Source of the DNA: Candidatus Paceibacter sp.
GTDB lineage: Bacteria; Patescibacteria; ABY1; S139-126
NCBI GenBank assembly: GCA_020724865.1
Contig: DYGA01000005.1
Coordinates: 6,606 to 70,605 of the forward strand
DNA length: 64,000 nt
Reading direction: 5' to 3'
Shown here: positions 42,420 to 49,913 of the stretch, piece after piece
How the letters are laid out: the number at the start of each line of letters is the position of its first letter
Position numbering within the stretch: position 1 is the stretch's first letter
Made by a program: the position numbers and the translations under genes
Notes under the pieces: generated by a model
Told to the model about the DNA's origin: nothing
The model's input: only the letters and a program-made list of their open reading frames with translations
The model's database searches: none

Positions 42420-42451
42420 TTTTGGGCGGATTTATTTCTGCCCCTTTTATT
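42420..42451 (+). terminator. Terminator after the frameshifted membrane peptide gene
   Basis: GGGCGGA pairs with TCTGCCC (one G-U pair), loop of 6 nt, followed by TTTTATTTG. Confidence 0.78.
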
Positions 42452-42515
42452 TGCCAAAAAAAATTTTATATGTTTAAATATCAAGATTCCATTTCAAAAT
42501 AAACAGGAGTTAGAT

Positions 42516-42740
42516 ATGAAAAGGTTGTTTTTCGTTCTTTTTTTAATAATATTATTAAACCAAGTTATTATTGGCCAACCGCGATTGGAAAATACTGATA
42601 CTAATTTTCAGAATGTTATTGAGATTTTCAAACAAATAGTTGGATGGTTTTTTATAATCCTAATAATAATTTTTGGCATTGGCGCCACGGTAATGAATTT
42701 AAGTCGTAAAGACAAAAAGGAAAAACAAATAGAGCCATAA
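42516..42740 (+). CDS. Small membrane protein (74 aa), unknown function
   Basis: It starts with a signal-like hydrophobic segment (FFVLFLIILLNQVIIG), then a short polar part, a second membrane segment (GWFFIILIIIFGIGATVM) and a basic tail SRKDKKEKQIEP. An AGGAG sequence about 8 nt before the ATG supports the start. The stop lies inside a terminator hairpin. Confidence 0.72.
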   Translation: MKRLFFVLFLIILLNQVIIGQPRLENTDTNFQNVIEIFKQIVGWFFIILIIIFGIGATVMNLSRKDKKEKQIEP

Positions 42741-42757
42741 ATATGGCTCTTTTTTAT
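42731..42757 (+). terminator. Terminator overlapping the end of the 74-aa membrane protein gene
   Basis: AGAGCCATA and TATGGCTCT form a palindrome followed by TTTTTATTTA. Confidence 0.8.
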
Positions 42758-42778
42758 TTAGTGATTTATAATATTTTT

Positions 42779-43480
42779 ATGTATAAGAAAATTAGTAATG
42801 AATTAAACAGTTTAAAAAATAAAAATAAAGCCCAAATTTTACAACGTTTTTTTAAAACTGAAAAAGGCGAGTATGGCTTTGGTGACAGATTTTTGGGTAT
42901 TGTTGTTCCTAGACAAAGACAAGTGGCCATAAAATATTATGGCAGTGCTACTTTGGTTGATGTTAAAAAATTATTACATAGCCCTTGGCATGAATATCGT
43001 TTGGTGGGATTATTGCTTTTGACTTACAAATTTCCTCACAGCAGTCCCAAAGAAAAAAAACAGATTTTTAGATTTTATTTACAAACTATTGATTGTATCA
43101 ACAATTGGGATTTGGTTGATCTGTCTGCTGATAAAATAGTCGGAGCTTATTTATTTGATCAACCTAATAAAAAAATATTGTATCAATTGGCAAAAAGCAA
43201 AAATGTTTGGTCGCGGCGTATTGCTATAGTGGCCACTTTTTATTTTATTAAACACAATCAATTTAGTGATACTTTACGTCTTGCTAAATTATTACTTCAT
43301 GATGAACACGATTTGATACACAAAGCGGTGGGTTGGATGTTACGTGAAATAGGTAAGCGCGATCAAAAAGTATTAGTTAAGTTTTTAGATAAATATTATA
43401 AAAAAATGCCTCGGACTATGCTCCGGTACGCCATTGAAAGATTATCCATCAATCACAGGCAGCAATATATGAAAAAATAA
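42779..43480 (+). CDS. AlkD-like DNA alkylation repair (HEAT-like repeat) protein
   Basis: AlkD removes alkylated bases through HEAT-like repeats. The 233-residue protein has MYKKISNELNSL at the start, GIVVPRQRQVAIKY, the HEYRLVGLLLL repeat, CINNWDLVDLSADKIVG with the catalytic-site Trp and Asp region, and IHKAVGWMLREIGKRD. The frame extends upstream through a terminator, so the ATG at 42779 is preferred. Confidence 0.88.
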   Translation: MYKKISNELNSLKNKNKAQILQRFFKTEKGEYGFGDRFLGIVVPRQRQVAIKYYGSATLVDVKKLLHSPWHEYRLVGLLLLTYKFPHSSPKEKKQIFRFYLQTIDCINNWDLVDLSADKIVGAYLFDQPNKKILYQLAKSKNVWSRRIAIVATFYFIKHNQFSDTLRLAKLLLHDEHDLIHKAVGWMLREIGKRDQKVLVKFLDKYYKKMPRTMLRYAIERLSINHRQQYMKK

Positions 43481-43510
43481 AATAGGGATTTAAATAATCC
43501 CTATTTTTTT
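43481..43510. terminator. Bidirectional terminator between the alkD-like gene and the minus-strand pair
   Basis: AATAGGGATT and AATCCCTATT form a 10-bp stem with a 5-nt loop. A T-run follows and an A-run precedes it. Confidence 0.85.
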
Positions 43511-43810
43511 AAAAATAAAAAAATAAATTAGCAGCACCGTGATTTGTGCTAGGGCAAAAGAACAAATACCGCTGTGCGGATTGGTATATAATTTACCCGC
43601 GCTATCGCGCCAACCACGACCAAAATTACTGATTATCAACTCGATAACAGAGTAGATAAATCCCAAAGATAAATAGTAAACAATGGCGGCTTTCAGACAT
43701 GACCAAGCGGTCACAAAATATAGCATTAAACAAAAAGTGGTAAATAAAAATCCGGTCCAAAACCAGAATTTATCTAAATGGGATAAAAAATGTTTTTTTG
43801 TTTGTATCAT
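43490..43810 (-). CDS. Small polytopic membrane protein, unknown function
   Basis: This 106-residue protein has three hydrophobic segments (FWFWTGFLFTTFCLMLYFV, AAIVYYLSLGFIYSVIELII and FALAQITVLLIYFFIF) and a polar loop FGRGWRDSAGKLYTNPHSG. I start it at the ATG at 43810, which overlaps the stop of the preceding minus-strand gene by 4 nt (ATGA), a sign of translational coupling. No family is recognised. Confidence 0.68.
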   Translation of the reverse strand: MIQTKKHFLSHLDKFWFWTGFLFTTFCLMLYFVTAWSCLKAAIVYYLSLGFIYSVIELIISNFGRGWRDSAGKLYTNPHSGICSFALAQITVLLIYFFIFKKIGII

Positions 43811-44031
43811 TTGGGCCTCGGTATTAAAGGTTCTTGCCAAACTAGTTGGGGGTTTTGATAAGAAAATTTAATTGCTTGATTTTGATCACAAATATTTTTC
43901 CACATAGTAGTAGCGATTTCTCTGGCTTCATTTTTTTGTTCAATATTGGTCATGCCGGGAATGGGTAAATTATGAATATTTCCCTCATTATCAAAGGGAT
44001 GTTTTTTACTCTTCCATTGTAAGCACCACAT
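43807..44031 (-). CDS. Small conserved hypothetical protein (74 aa)
   Basis: The product starts MWCLQWKSKKHPFDNEGNI and contains NEAREIATTMWKNICDQNQ, with two Cys and many Trp; no membrane segment. An AAAGGAAAA sequence lies 6-8 nt before the ATG at 44031, so I prefer it over an ATG at 44049 that overlaps this signal. Function unknown. It is coupled to the membrane protein gene after it. Confidence 0.6.
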   Translation of the reverse strand: MWCLQWKSKKHPFDNEGNIHNLPIPGMTNIEQKNEAREIATTMWKNICDQNQAIKFSYQNPQLVWQEPLIPRPK

Positions 44032-44126
44032 TGTGTTTTTTCCTTTCAATTGGTTGTTAAATAACTATTAAATAATTAATAAGTCTAGTAAATTATTGTG
44101 TTTTTGTCAATTATTATTGGTTAGTA

Positions 44127-44155
44127 TTGACAATTTTCAAAAAGTATGCTAATAT
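44127..44155 (+). promoter_or_regulatory. Consensus promoter of a candidate small RNA
   Basis: TTGACA (44127-44132), a 17-nt spacer and TAATAT (44150-44155) with an upstream TG form an excellent sigma70 promoter. The -10 region TATGCTAATAT is shared with the HU gene promoter at 47.5 kb. Confidence 0.75.
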
Positions 44156-44161
44156 GATTTG

Positions 44162-44270
44162 TTATAGTAAATTAATAATTTTAATACTTTCAAAATTCCA
44201 TTCATCTTAACCCTCCTTTAAACCTTTCGGTAAAAGCCCATATTTAAAAAATATGGGCTCCTTTCTTTTA
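44162..44270 (+). ncRNA. Candidate small RNA with anti-Shine-Dalgarno-like CCCTCCTTTA stretch
   Basis: A strong promoter and a strong terminator are only about 110 nt apart, with no usable ORF between them. The RNA would contain a single-stranded TTAACCCTCCTTTAAACC segment (about 44208-44225), complementary to Shine-Dalgarno sequences and similar to the 3' end of 16S rRNA. The end is a stable 11-bp hairpin. A short leader that terminates before the next gene is the alternative. Confidence 0.55.
44235..44270 (+). terminator. Terminator of the candidate small RNA
   Basis: AGCCCATATTT and AAATATGGGCT form an 11-bp stem with a 3-nt loop, followed by CCTTTCTTTTA. Confidence 0.85.
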
Positions 44271-44328
44271 TAATTGAAATAAATTGACTTTCAATGTTAT
44301 ACTAAAATAGTAATAATTAACTAAATAT

Positions 44329-45312
44329 ATGGATAATAATTTGAATACTCAAATAAATCAGAGTAAAAGTACTCCCCGGGATGTATTTTTGCATTTATTG
44401 GCAATTGTCCTTTTGTATATCGGTATTTTTAGTTTAATTGCTTTACTCTGGAAATATGTGGATGTGATATTACCTGATCAATTGAAAATGTTTTATAGTT
44501 ATAGCCAAGCTTCAGCGGTAATGAAAAATTCTATAGCTGCTTTATTGGTAGTTTGGCCAGTATTTATTTTTGTTAATTGGTTGATCAAAAAAAATGAAAA
44601 TAAAGAAGTAGCTAAACGAGAATTGAAAGTAAAAAAGTGGTTGCTCAATTTGACTCTTTTTATTGCGGCACTGACAATGATTATTGATTTGATAATGCTG
44701 ATTAATAATTTTTTAGATGGCAGTTTAACTCTGAATTTCTTTTTAAAGGTACTGGTGGTGTTGGTGGTAGCGGGGGCAGTGTTTGGTTATTATCTTTGGG
44801 ATTTAAAACAGGATGTTAGTAAAAATTTGCCACTCGCTAAAATTTTTGCTTGGGGTACATCTAGTTTGATTTTAATTGCCATTGTTGCTGGTTTTTTTAT
44901 TATGGGGACTCCGGCTGAACAGCGAGCCAAAAGGTTTGATGAACAGAGAATACAAAATTTACAAGTATTACAGTCAGAAATAATTAATTATTGGCAAGTA
45001 AAAGGTTCTTTACCGCAAAATTTGGACGCTTTGAAAAATAGTGTGACAGGTTTTACACCACCGCTTGATCCGGCCACCAATTTACCTTATGAATACAATA
45101 TCAAAAATGATTTAACCTTTGAGCTGTGTGCAGATTTTGCCAGTGATGGTAATGATATGAAAGTTGGTTATAAAAATATGATGCCCCGTTTTGACAGTTA
45201 TGGTTATGAAGCCAACTGGGATCATGGCGTGGGTCGCACTTGTTTTGAACGCACGATTGATCCGGATTTTTATAAAAAAGCCAGCAATAATGTACTCGAA
45301 CCGGTTGATTAA
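44329..45312 (+). CDS. DUF5671-like membrane protein with pilin-like C-terminal domain
   Basis: Five hydrophobic segments in the first 210 residues match the DUF5671 type of polytopic protein seen in Patescibacteria. The last 120 residues after TM5 resemble the periplasmic part of type II/IV pseudopilins: RIQNLQVLQSEIINYWQVKG, LPQNLDAL, PPLDPATNLPYEY and Cys in FELCADF and GRTCF. TTGAAA and TATACT elements lie about 40-60 nt upstream. Function unknown. Confidence 0.7.
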   Translation: MDNNLNTQINQSKSTPRDVFLHLLAIVLLYIGIFSLIALLWKYVDVILPDQLKMFYSYSQASAVMKNSIAALLVVWPVFIFVNWLIKKNENKEVAKRELKVKKWLLNLTLFIAALTMIIDLIMLINNFLDGSLTLNFFLKVLVVLVVAGAVFGYYLWDLKQDVSKNLPLAKIFAWGTSSLILIAIVAGFFIMGTPAEQRAKRFDEQRIQNLQVLQSEIINYWQVKGSLPQNLDALKNSVTGFTPPLDPATNLPYEYNIKNDLTFELCADFASDGNDMKVGYKNMMPRFDSYGYEANWDHGVGRTCFERTIDPDFYKKASNNVLEPVD

Positions 45313-45317
45313 TATTT

Positions 45318-45629
45318 ATGAAAAAACGCCCATTAATTTTTAAAGGTTTTATTCAAGCTTCCTTGGCAGTAATGTATATTGTTTTAGTGGCTTTGTTTAT
45401 GAATAACGCCGAACAGATTATTGGCGGTAACAAATCATTTTTGGGGCCAGTTGCCTTTTTGTTGCTATTTGTTTTTTCTGCCGCCACAGTTGGATCATTG
45501 GTTTTGGGTCGGCCTATACTGATGTATCTTGATCAGCACAAAAAAGAAGCCGTATATCTATTTGCTTTTACCTTGAGTTGGTTGTTTGGTTATACTTTGC
45601 TGGCATTGCTGATTTTGTGGTTGATTTAG
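45318..45629 (+). CDS. Small three-TM membrane protein, unknown function
   Basis: The 103-residue product has three hydrophobic segments (ASLAVMYIVLVALFM, VAFLLLFVFSAATVGSLVLG and FTLSWLFGYTLLALLILWLI). It follows the DUF5671-like gene by 5 nt and ends at a terminator, so the two form a unit and may act together in the membrane. Confidence 0.72.
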   Translation: MKKRPLIFKGFIQASLAVMYIVLVALFMNNAEQIIGGNKSFLGPVAFLLLFVFSAATVGSLVLGRPILMYLDQHKKEAVYLFAFTLSWLFGYTLLALLILWLI

Positions 45630-45653
45630 AAGTTTATAATTAGTTAAATAAAT

Positions 45654-45682
45654 AAAACCCGACACCAAATCGGGTTTTTTGA
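45654..45682 (+). terminator. Terminator after the DUF5671-like operon
   Basis: AAACCCGA and TCGGGTTT pair across a 7-nt loop and are followed by TTTGATTTT. Confidence 0.87.
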
Positions 45683-45732
45683 TTTTAATTTAATTTTTTT
45701 TATCCTTTATCCTAGTTGCTTAATCCTAATTC

Positions 45733-45760
45733 TTGACATAATACGTAAAAAGTGTATAAT
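45733..45760 (+). promoter_or_regulatory. Fully consensus promoter of the 35-aa membrane micropeptide gene
   Basis: TTGACA (45733-45738), a 16-nt spacer and TATAAT (45755-45760). It is one of the best promoters in the window. Confidence 0.8.
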
Positions 45761-45804
45761 AATATGATTTGTTCAATATAAAATAAAATAAAAAAGGAAA
45801 AATA

Positions 45805-45912
45805 ATGTTTGAAAGACAACTCGCACCACCAGTAAAATTTTTTTGGTTTATAACTAAAATATCCATAACAGTTTTATTGGGTTTTGTAATACTTTCTTAC
45901 GTATTACATTAA
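45805..45912 (+). CDS. Stand-alone 35-aa single-pass membrane micropeptide
   Basis: The product has a short polar head (MFERQLAPPVKFFW) and one membrane segment (FITKISITVLLGFVILSYVL). AAAAAAGGAA about 6 nt before the ATG is a good Shine-Dalgarno site. With a perfect promoter and its own terminator, it looks like an independent, well-expressed gene. I recognise no family. Confidence 0.72.
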   Translation: MFERQLAPPVKFFWFITKISITVLLGFVILSYVLH

Positions 45913-45922
45913 TTTATATATT

Positions 45923-45949
45923 GCCGCTCGAAATTCGTGCGGCTTTTTT
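45923..45949 (+). terminator. Terminator of the 35-aa micropeptide gene
   Basis: GCCGCTCGAA and TTCGTGCGGC form a 10-bp stem (one T-T mismatch) followed by TTTTTTATTTAG. Confidence 0.88.
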
Positions 45950-45978
45950 ATTTAGTAAATATTTTGTATGATAAGAGT

Positions 45979-47076
45979 ATGTCACAACTTGTCATAAAAG
46001 AAAATGAGCCGTTGGCTCGCCATACCAGTTTTCGGATAGGTGGGCCAGCCAGGTATTATATTAAAATAACCAGCGCCAATCAGTTGGTAGAAGCTATGGA
46101 TTTTGTTGCAGAAAAAAAATTACCCTGGCTAGCTTTGGGCGGCGGTAGTAATATGTTAGTTAGTGATCAAGGTTATGAGGGAGTGGTATTACATATTTGC
46201 CCCAAAGGAATGAAGTTAATCCAAATAGATGAGAACAGATTTGAACTAAAAGTTGGCGCTGGAGAAGTTTGGGATGACGTGGTAAATTTTGCTGTACTTC
46301 ATAACCTATGGGGAATTGAAAATTTATCATATATTCCAGGTCTGGCCGGTGGTTTTCCCGTACAAAATGTCGGAGCTTACGGTCAAGAAGCCAGTCAAGT
46401 TATAAAAGAAGTTTATGTTTATGATATAAAGACTAAACAGTCAAGAGTGTTGAATAAGGATGATTGTCAGTTTGCTTATCGGCAGAGTATTTTCAATACC
46501 ACTCAAAAAGAAAAATATATAATTACCGGTTTGACTCTTGATTTAGTAACTACTCCACAACCAAATTTAGCTTATAAGGATTTGGCCGAATATTTTACCA
46601 ATAAGACTCCTACCTTGTTGGAAATTAGACAGGCGGTAATAGCTATTAGGGACAAAAAATTGCCTCACCCCAAAGATATAGGCAGCGCTGGTTCATTTTT
46701 TAAAAATTTGGAATTAAGCTTGGATCAGTATAAAAATATGGCAGAGATGGTGAAAGGAAAATTGGGTCAAGAAAAATATGAGGATTTGGAGAAATTAGTC
46801 AGACACACAGCCACGGGTATTAAAGTGCCCACCGCTTTTGTCATTGATAAATTACTGGGTTTGAAAGGTTTGCAAATTGGCGGAGCAAAAATCTATGAAC
46901 AACAAGCCTTGGTCATTATCAATTATTCCGGACAAGCTCAAGCCAGTGATGTTTTATCAATTTTTAAAAAAGTTAGAACCCAAGCTAAACAATTATTGGG
47001 TATTGAAATATTACCCGAACCAAATTTGATTGGCTTTAGTCAAAATGAATTGGATTATTATTTTTCTTTTGAGTAG
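45979..47076 (+). CDS. murB: UDP-N-acetylenolpyruvoylglucosamine reductase
   Basis: MurB makes UDP-MurNAc using FAD and NADPH. The 365-residue enzyme has NEPLARHTSFRIGGPARYY, the FAD loop LGGGSNMLVSDQGYEGVV, GIENLSYIPGLAGGFPVQN, the active-site FAYRQSIF and the catalytic Ser in IGSAGSFFKN. The extra Tyr loop and length fit the type I (E. coli-like) form. I use the ATG at 45979; TATGAT ends 6 nt upstream, so the mRNA may be leaderless. Confidence 0.93.
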   Translation: MSQLVIKENEPLARHTSFRIGGPARYYIKITSANQLVEAMDFVAEKKLPWLALGGGSNMLVSDQGYEGVVLHICPKGMKLIQIDENRFELKVGAGEVWDDVVNFAVLHNLWGIENLSYIPGLAGGFPVQNVGAYGQEASQVIKEVYVYDIKTKQSRVLNKDDCQFAYRQSIFNTTQKEKYIITGLTLDLVTTPQPNLAYKDLAEYFTNKTPTLLEIRQAVIAIRDKKLPHPKDIGSAGSFFKNLELSLDQYKNMAEMVKGKLGQEKYEDLEKLVRHTATGIKVPTAFVIDKLLGLKGLQIGGAKIYEQQALVIINYSGQAQASDVLSIFKKVRTQAKQLLGIEILPEPNLIGFSQNELDYYFSFE

Positions 47077-47138
47077 AATAAAGAATATATATTAGGTAAA
47101 AAAAATAAATAAATTTTTTTATTTTAATTATTTATTTT

Positions 47139-47477
47139 ATGAACAATTTAACGCAAAAAAAATGTGTTCCCTGCGAAGGCGGAACTGATCCCCTGACAGG
47201 CGATGAATTGAAAAAATATTTTGCTATGCTGAATAATTGGCAAGCAGCGAATGATCAAAAAAGTATTTATCAGGAGTTTAAATTTGCTGATTTTGCGGCT
47301 GCCTTGGCTTTTGTCAATCAAGTTGGGGCTTTAGCTGAGGCTGAAGGTCATCATCCAGATTTAGAAATTTTTGGCTATAATAAGGTAAAAATTAAACTAT
47401 CCACCCATGCCATTGGGGGATTATCTGAAAATGATTTTATTATGGCTGCCAAAATTAACGAACTTATAAATAAATAA
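47139..47477 (+). CDS. Pterin-4-alpha-carbinolamine dehydratase
   Basis: The PCD/DCoH family dehydrates 4a-hydroxytetrahydropterins. The 112-residue protein has the C-P-C-x-G-G N terminus and the signature AEAEGHHPDLEIFGYNKVKI, in which the His-His pair is catalytic. No aromatic amino acid hydroxylase is in the window. In bacteria without that enzyme the protein may serve molybdopterin or other pterin metabolism. Confidence 0.9.
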   Translation: MNNLTQKKCVPCEGGTDPLTGDELKKYFAMLNNWQAANDQKSIYQEFKFADFAAALAFVNQVGALAEAEGHHPDLEIFGYNKVKIKLSTHAIGGLSENDFIMAAKINELINK

Positions 47478-47513
47478 AAGTTAATCTGTGCATATCTCTT
47501 GATTGATATTTTA

Positions 47514-47542
47514 TGGACAGTTATTTGTTAATATGCTAATAT
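47514..47542 (+). promoter_or_regulatory. Promoter of the HU gene
   Basis: TGGACA (47514-47519), a 17-nt spacer and TAATAT (47537-47542), with TG upstream of the -10. An AAAGGA Shine-Dalgarno-like sequence is some 30 nt before the ATG and is probably too far to be used. Confidence 0.6.
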
Positions 47543-47577
47543 ATAAAGGAAATTTAATAATTAATTAAGATTTAAGT

Positions 47578-47859
47578 ATGGCAAAAATGACGAAGTCACA
47601 AATGCTCCAAGTTCTCGCCGAGAAGTCGGGGCTGCCTAAAAAGCAGGTAACTGCTTTGTTAGATGCCATGGTCGAATTGGCATATAAAGAAGTAAAGACC
47701 AGTGGCCAGTTTGTCGTGCCGGGCATTGGTAAGTTGGTAAAGGTCCATCGCGCTGCTCGAATGGGCAGAAACCCAGCTACCGGCGAACAGATTCAAATTC
47801 CGGCCAAAACTGTGGTTAAATTCAGAGTTGCCAAAGCTGCTAAAGAAGCAGTCCTATAA
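47578..47859 (+). CDS. hup: HU-family DNA-binding protein
   Basis: HU compacts and bends DNA. The 93-residue protein has the dimerisation helices (MTKSQMLQVLAEKSGLPKKQ) and the DNA-binding arm with ARMGRNPATGEQIQIPAK, including the conserved Pro. Its codon use is more GC-rich than that of its neighbours, as expected for a highly expressed gene. It has its own promoter and a long terminator. Confidence 0.95.
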   Translation: MAKMTKSQMLQVLAEKSGLPKKQVTALLDAMVELAYKEVKTSGQFVVPGIGKLVKVHRAARMGRNPATGEQIQIPAKTVVKFRVAKAAKEAVL

Positions 47860-47873
47860 ATAAAAGAAATTTC

Positions 47874-47914
47874 TATATTCAAAAAAGTCCTGATTGGACT
47901 TTTTTGAATATAGG
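47874..47914 (+). terminator. Very long terminator hairpin after HU
   Basis: TATTCAAAAAAGTCC and GGACTTTTTTGAATA form a 15-bp perfect stem with a 5-nt loop. Confidence 0.88.
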
Positions 47915-47923
47915 TTAAATTTA

Positions 47924-49081
47924 ATGCCGCCACGTAAAAAAACATTCTCTTTCATATATTTTTTGGGATTTTTATGGTCCCTGGCTTTTTCTTTGCCACT
48001 TTATGTGCAATCAAGTTTTATTAGTTCAATTGTAGGTTTAGAAAATGTAGGACTCGTAGTTTTTATTAGTAATTTGGTTTCTTTTTTAACTTTGGTAGGT
48101 TATGGCAGGCTGATTAGACGTTTTAGTAATTGGCGGGTAGCTATTGGTATGGTCATCCTAAATTTGTTGACGGTTTTATTTTTAGTTTTGTCAACCGGAT
48201 TATGGTCAATATTTTTGTATATTATGGTATTTATTACCATGAATCTTTTTGGAGTAAACTTGGATTTATTTTTAGAATCAATTTCTGATGACAGTGATAC
48301 CGGTAGAATTCGCACTAATATGTTGGCAGTTCAAAATGTGGCTATTTTTTTAGCTCCTATGTTGATGGGTTATATTGTAGGGGATAACAATTATTTGCGG
48401 ATTTATTTAATCGGCGGAGTGATATTTTTTCCTGTTTTATTTTTATTGTTTTACCAAAAAAAATTGGTTGTTGATCGAATTGAATATAATGAACGTTCGT
48501 TTAGAGTCCTACGTCAGTTATTCAAAGTCAATAAAAATATTCCCCGAATATTTGTTATTCAATTTGCCTTGCGATTCTTTTTTGCTGCCATGGTCTTATA
48601 TACGCCAATTTATTTACACGATAATTTAGGTTTTAGTTGGTCGCAAATTGGCCCGATGTTTACCATTATGTTATTGCCATTTTTACTTTTACAAATTCCT
48701 GCTGGCAGAATAGCTGATAAAGTGTTAGGAGAAAAAGAGATGACCATTACTGGTTTGATTTTTATGATTACTTTTACGACGGTAATTATATTTTTTTCCA
48801 GTGAATCGTGGTTATTGTGGGCATTTGTGTTGTTTTTGACCAGAGTCGGCGCATCTTTGGTGGAGGCAATGAACGAATCTTTCTTTTTTAAACAGATTAG
48901 CAGTCAAGATGTTGATATAATCAATATGTTTCGTGATTTACAACCCATAGGTTGGTTGTCAGCGGCGGCTGTGACTTTTGTTTTGTTGCATTATTTTTCC
49001 ATTATTTCAATTTTTGTAGCCGTTGTTATAATATTAATTTTGGCTTTGTGGCCAGCGATAAAATTAGTTGATACAAAATAA
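47924..49081 (+). CDS. MFS-type transporter
   Basis: The 385-residue protein has about 12 hydrophobic segments with the two-bundle MFS pattern. A loop between TM2 and TM3 reads GRLIRRFSNWRVA, a degenerate MFS motif A; a second, PAGRIADKVLGEKE, is between TM8 and TM9. No substrate can be named. The ATG at 47924 is preferred because the upstream frame runs through the HU terminator. It overlaps the next gene by 1 nt. Confidence 0.85.
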   Translation: MPPRKKTFSFIYFLGFLWSLAFSLPLYVQSSFISSIVGLENVGLVVFISNLVSFLTLVGYGRLIRRFSNWRVAIGMVILNLLTVLFLVLSTGLWSIFLYIMVFITMNLFGVNLDLFLESISDDSDTGRIRTNMLAVQNVAIFLAPMLMGYIVGDNNYLRIYLIGGVIFFPVLFLLFYQKKLVVDRIEYNERSFRVLRQLFKVNKNIPRIFVIQFALRFFFAAMVLYTPIYLHDNLGFSWSQIGPMFTIMLLPFLLLQIPAGRIADKVLGEKEMTITGLIFMITFTTVIIFFSSESWLLWAFVLFLTRVGASLVEAMNESFFFKQISSQDVDIINMFRDLQPIGWLSAAAVTFVLLHYFSIISIFVAVVIILILALWPAIKLVDTK

Positions 49082-49332
49082 TGACTGACAATATTGAAGA
49101 AAAAGAAATAATAAAAAACGTTAAACGTTTGGTAACTGCGATGGAGGTTGTTTACAATAAACCCGGGATTATTTTTTGGCGCGGATTTATCAGAGGTGTC
49201 GGGTATGGTCTGGGCGCTACCGTAGGAGTGGCGATTGTACTTTTGTTTTTATCTTGGTTAGCCAGTCAATTGGGCGGTATCCCGGCTTTGACTGAATGGT
49301 TAAATAAATTCAGCAAAAATTTACCTTTGTAA
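49081..49332 (+). CDS. DUF5665-like small membrane protein
   Basis: The 83-residue product has an N-terminal charged helix (EEKEIIKNVKRLVTAMEVVY) and one membrane segment (GYGLGATVGVAIVLLFLSWL), preceded by FWRGFIRGV, the pattern of DUF5665. It starts on the last base of the MFS stop codon. Function unknown. Confidence 0.75.
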   Translation: MTDNIEEKEIIKNVKRLVTAMEVVYNKPGIIFWRGFIRGVGYGLGATVGVAIVLLFLSWLASQLGGIPALTEWLNKFSKNLPL

Positions 49333-49348
49333 CCACTATTATCAAAAA

Positions 49349-49376
49349 TTGCTAAATTTAATATATTTGTTATAAT
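49349..49376 (+). promoter_or_regulatory. Promoter of the Rrf2-SUF operon
   Basis: TTGCTA (49349-49354), a 16-nt spacer and a perfect TATAAT (49371-49376), directly followed by the palindromic operator. Confidence 0.6.
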
Positions 49377-49393
49377 CCTAGTATTACACTAGG
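49377..49393 (+). promoter_or_regulatory. Palindromic operator CCTAGT-N5-ACTAGG before the Rrf2 gene
   Basis: A perfect 6-bp inverted repeat with a 5-nt spacer touches the -10 box of the promoter for the Rrf2-type regulator and SUF genes. Rrf2-family repressors such as IscR and SufR bind palindromes overlapping their own promoters, so autoregulation is likely. A T-run follows, so a weak attenuator is an alternative. Confidence 0.6.
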
Positions 49394-49404
49394 AGTTTTT
49401 GATT

Positions 49405-49497
49405 AATTATTAATAACCAATTATCAATTATTAATAAATTTTATAATTATTTAATTTTTAATTTGAAAATTAATTAGTAATTAGTTATTAATATTAT
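49405..49497. repeat. AT-rich TTAGTAATTA-type repeat block before the Rrf2 gene
   Basis: Repeated ATTATTAATAACC, AATTATCAATTATTAAT and AATTAGTAATTAGTTATTAAT words fill the leader between operator and start codon. Same family as at 22963-23073 and 50660-50775. Confidence 0.45.
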
Positions 49498-49498
49498 T

Positions 49499-49909
49499 AT
49501 GTCTTTCTTAAAAGCATCAACCAAAGAGCAGTATTTACTTAGATTAGCTTTACGTTTGGCTAAAACTTATTATACCCGTCAACCGTTGTCTTTACAGCAA
49601 GTTGCTAAACAAGAAAAAATCTCAGAAAAATATTTGGAAGAATTGGTCGTTTTTTTAAAACAACAGGGCTTGGTTCGGGCTAAATTGGGGCGTAACGGTG
49701 GGTATATTTTTAAAAAAAATCCTCGTTTAGTTTCCGTTTGGGATGTTTTATTTGCTGAAAAAAAATATCCTAAATTGGCTACTTGTTTGGAACATAATAG
49801 TTTTTGTCCGTTGGTTATCGGTTGTCAAGCTAAAATTGTCTGGCAAAAAGTCCAAACTGAGGTGGAAAAAACATTAAACAAAGTTACTTTGAATTCATTA
49901 ATTAGTTAA
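49499..49909 (+). CDS. Rrf2-family transcriptional regulator (SufR/IscR-like)
   Basis: The 136-residue protein has the Rrf2 winged helix (LRLALRLAKTYY, EKISEKYLEELVVFLKQQGL and RAKLGRNGGYIF). Three Cys in CLEHNSFCPLVIGC resemble the cluster-binding triad of IscR (spacing C-x6-C-x5-C), so it may sense Fe-S status. It is the first gene of the SUF operon, 4 nt before sufC. Confidence 0.9.
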   Translation: MSFLKASTKEQYLLRLALRLAKTYYTRQPLSLQQVAKQEKISEKYLEELVVFLKQQGLVRAKLGRNGGYIFKKNPRLVSVWDVLFAEKKYPKLATCLEHNSFCPLVIGCQAKIVWQKVQTEVEKTLNKVTLNSLIS

Positions 49910-49913
49910 TTGT

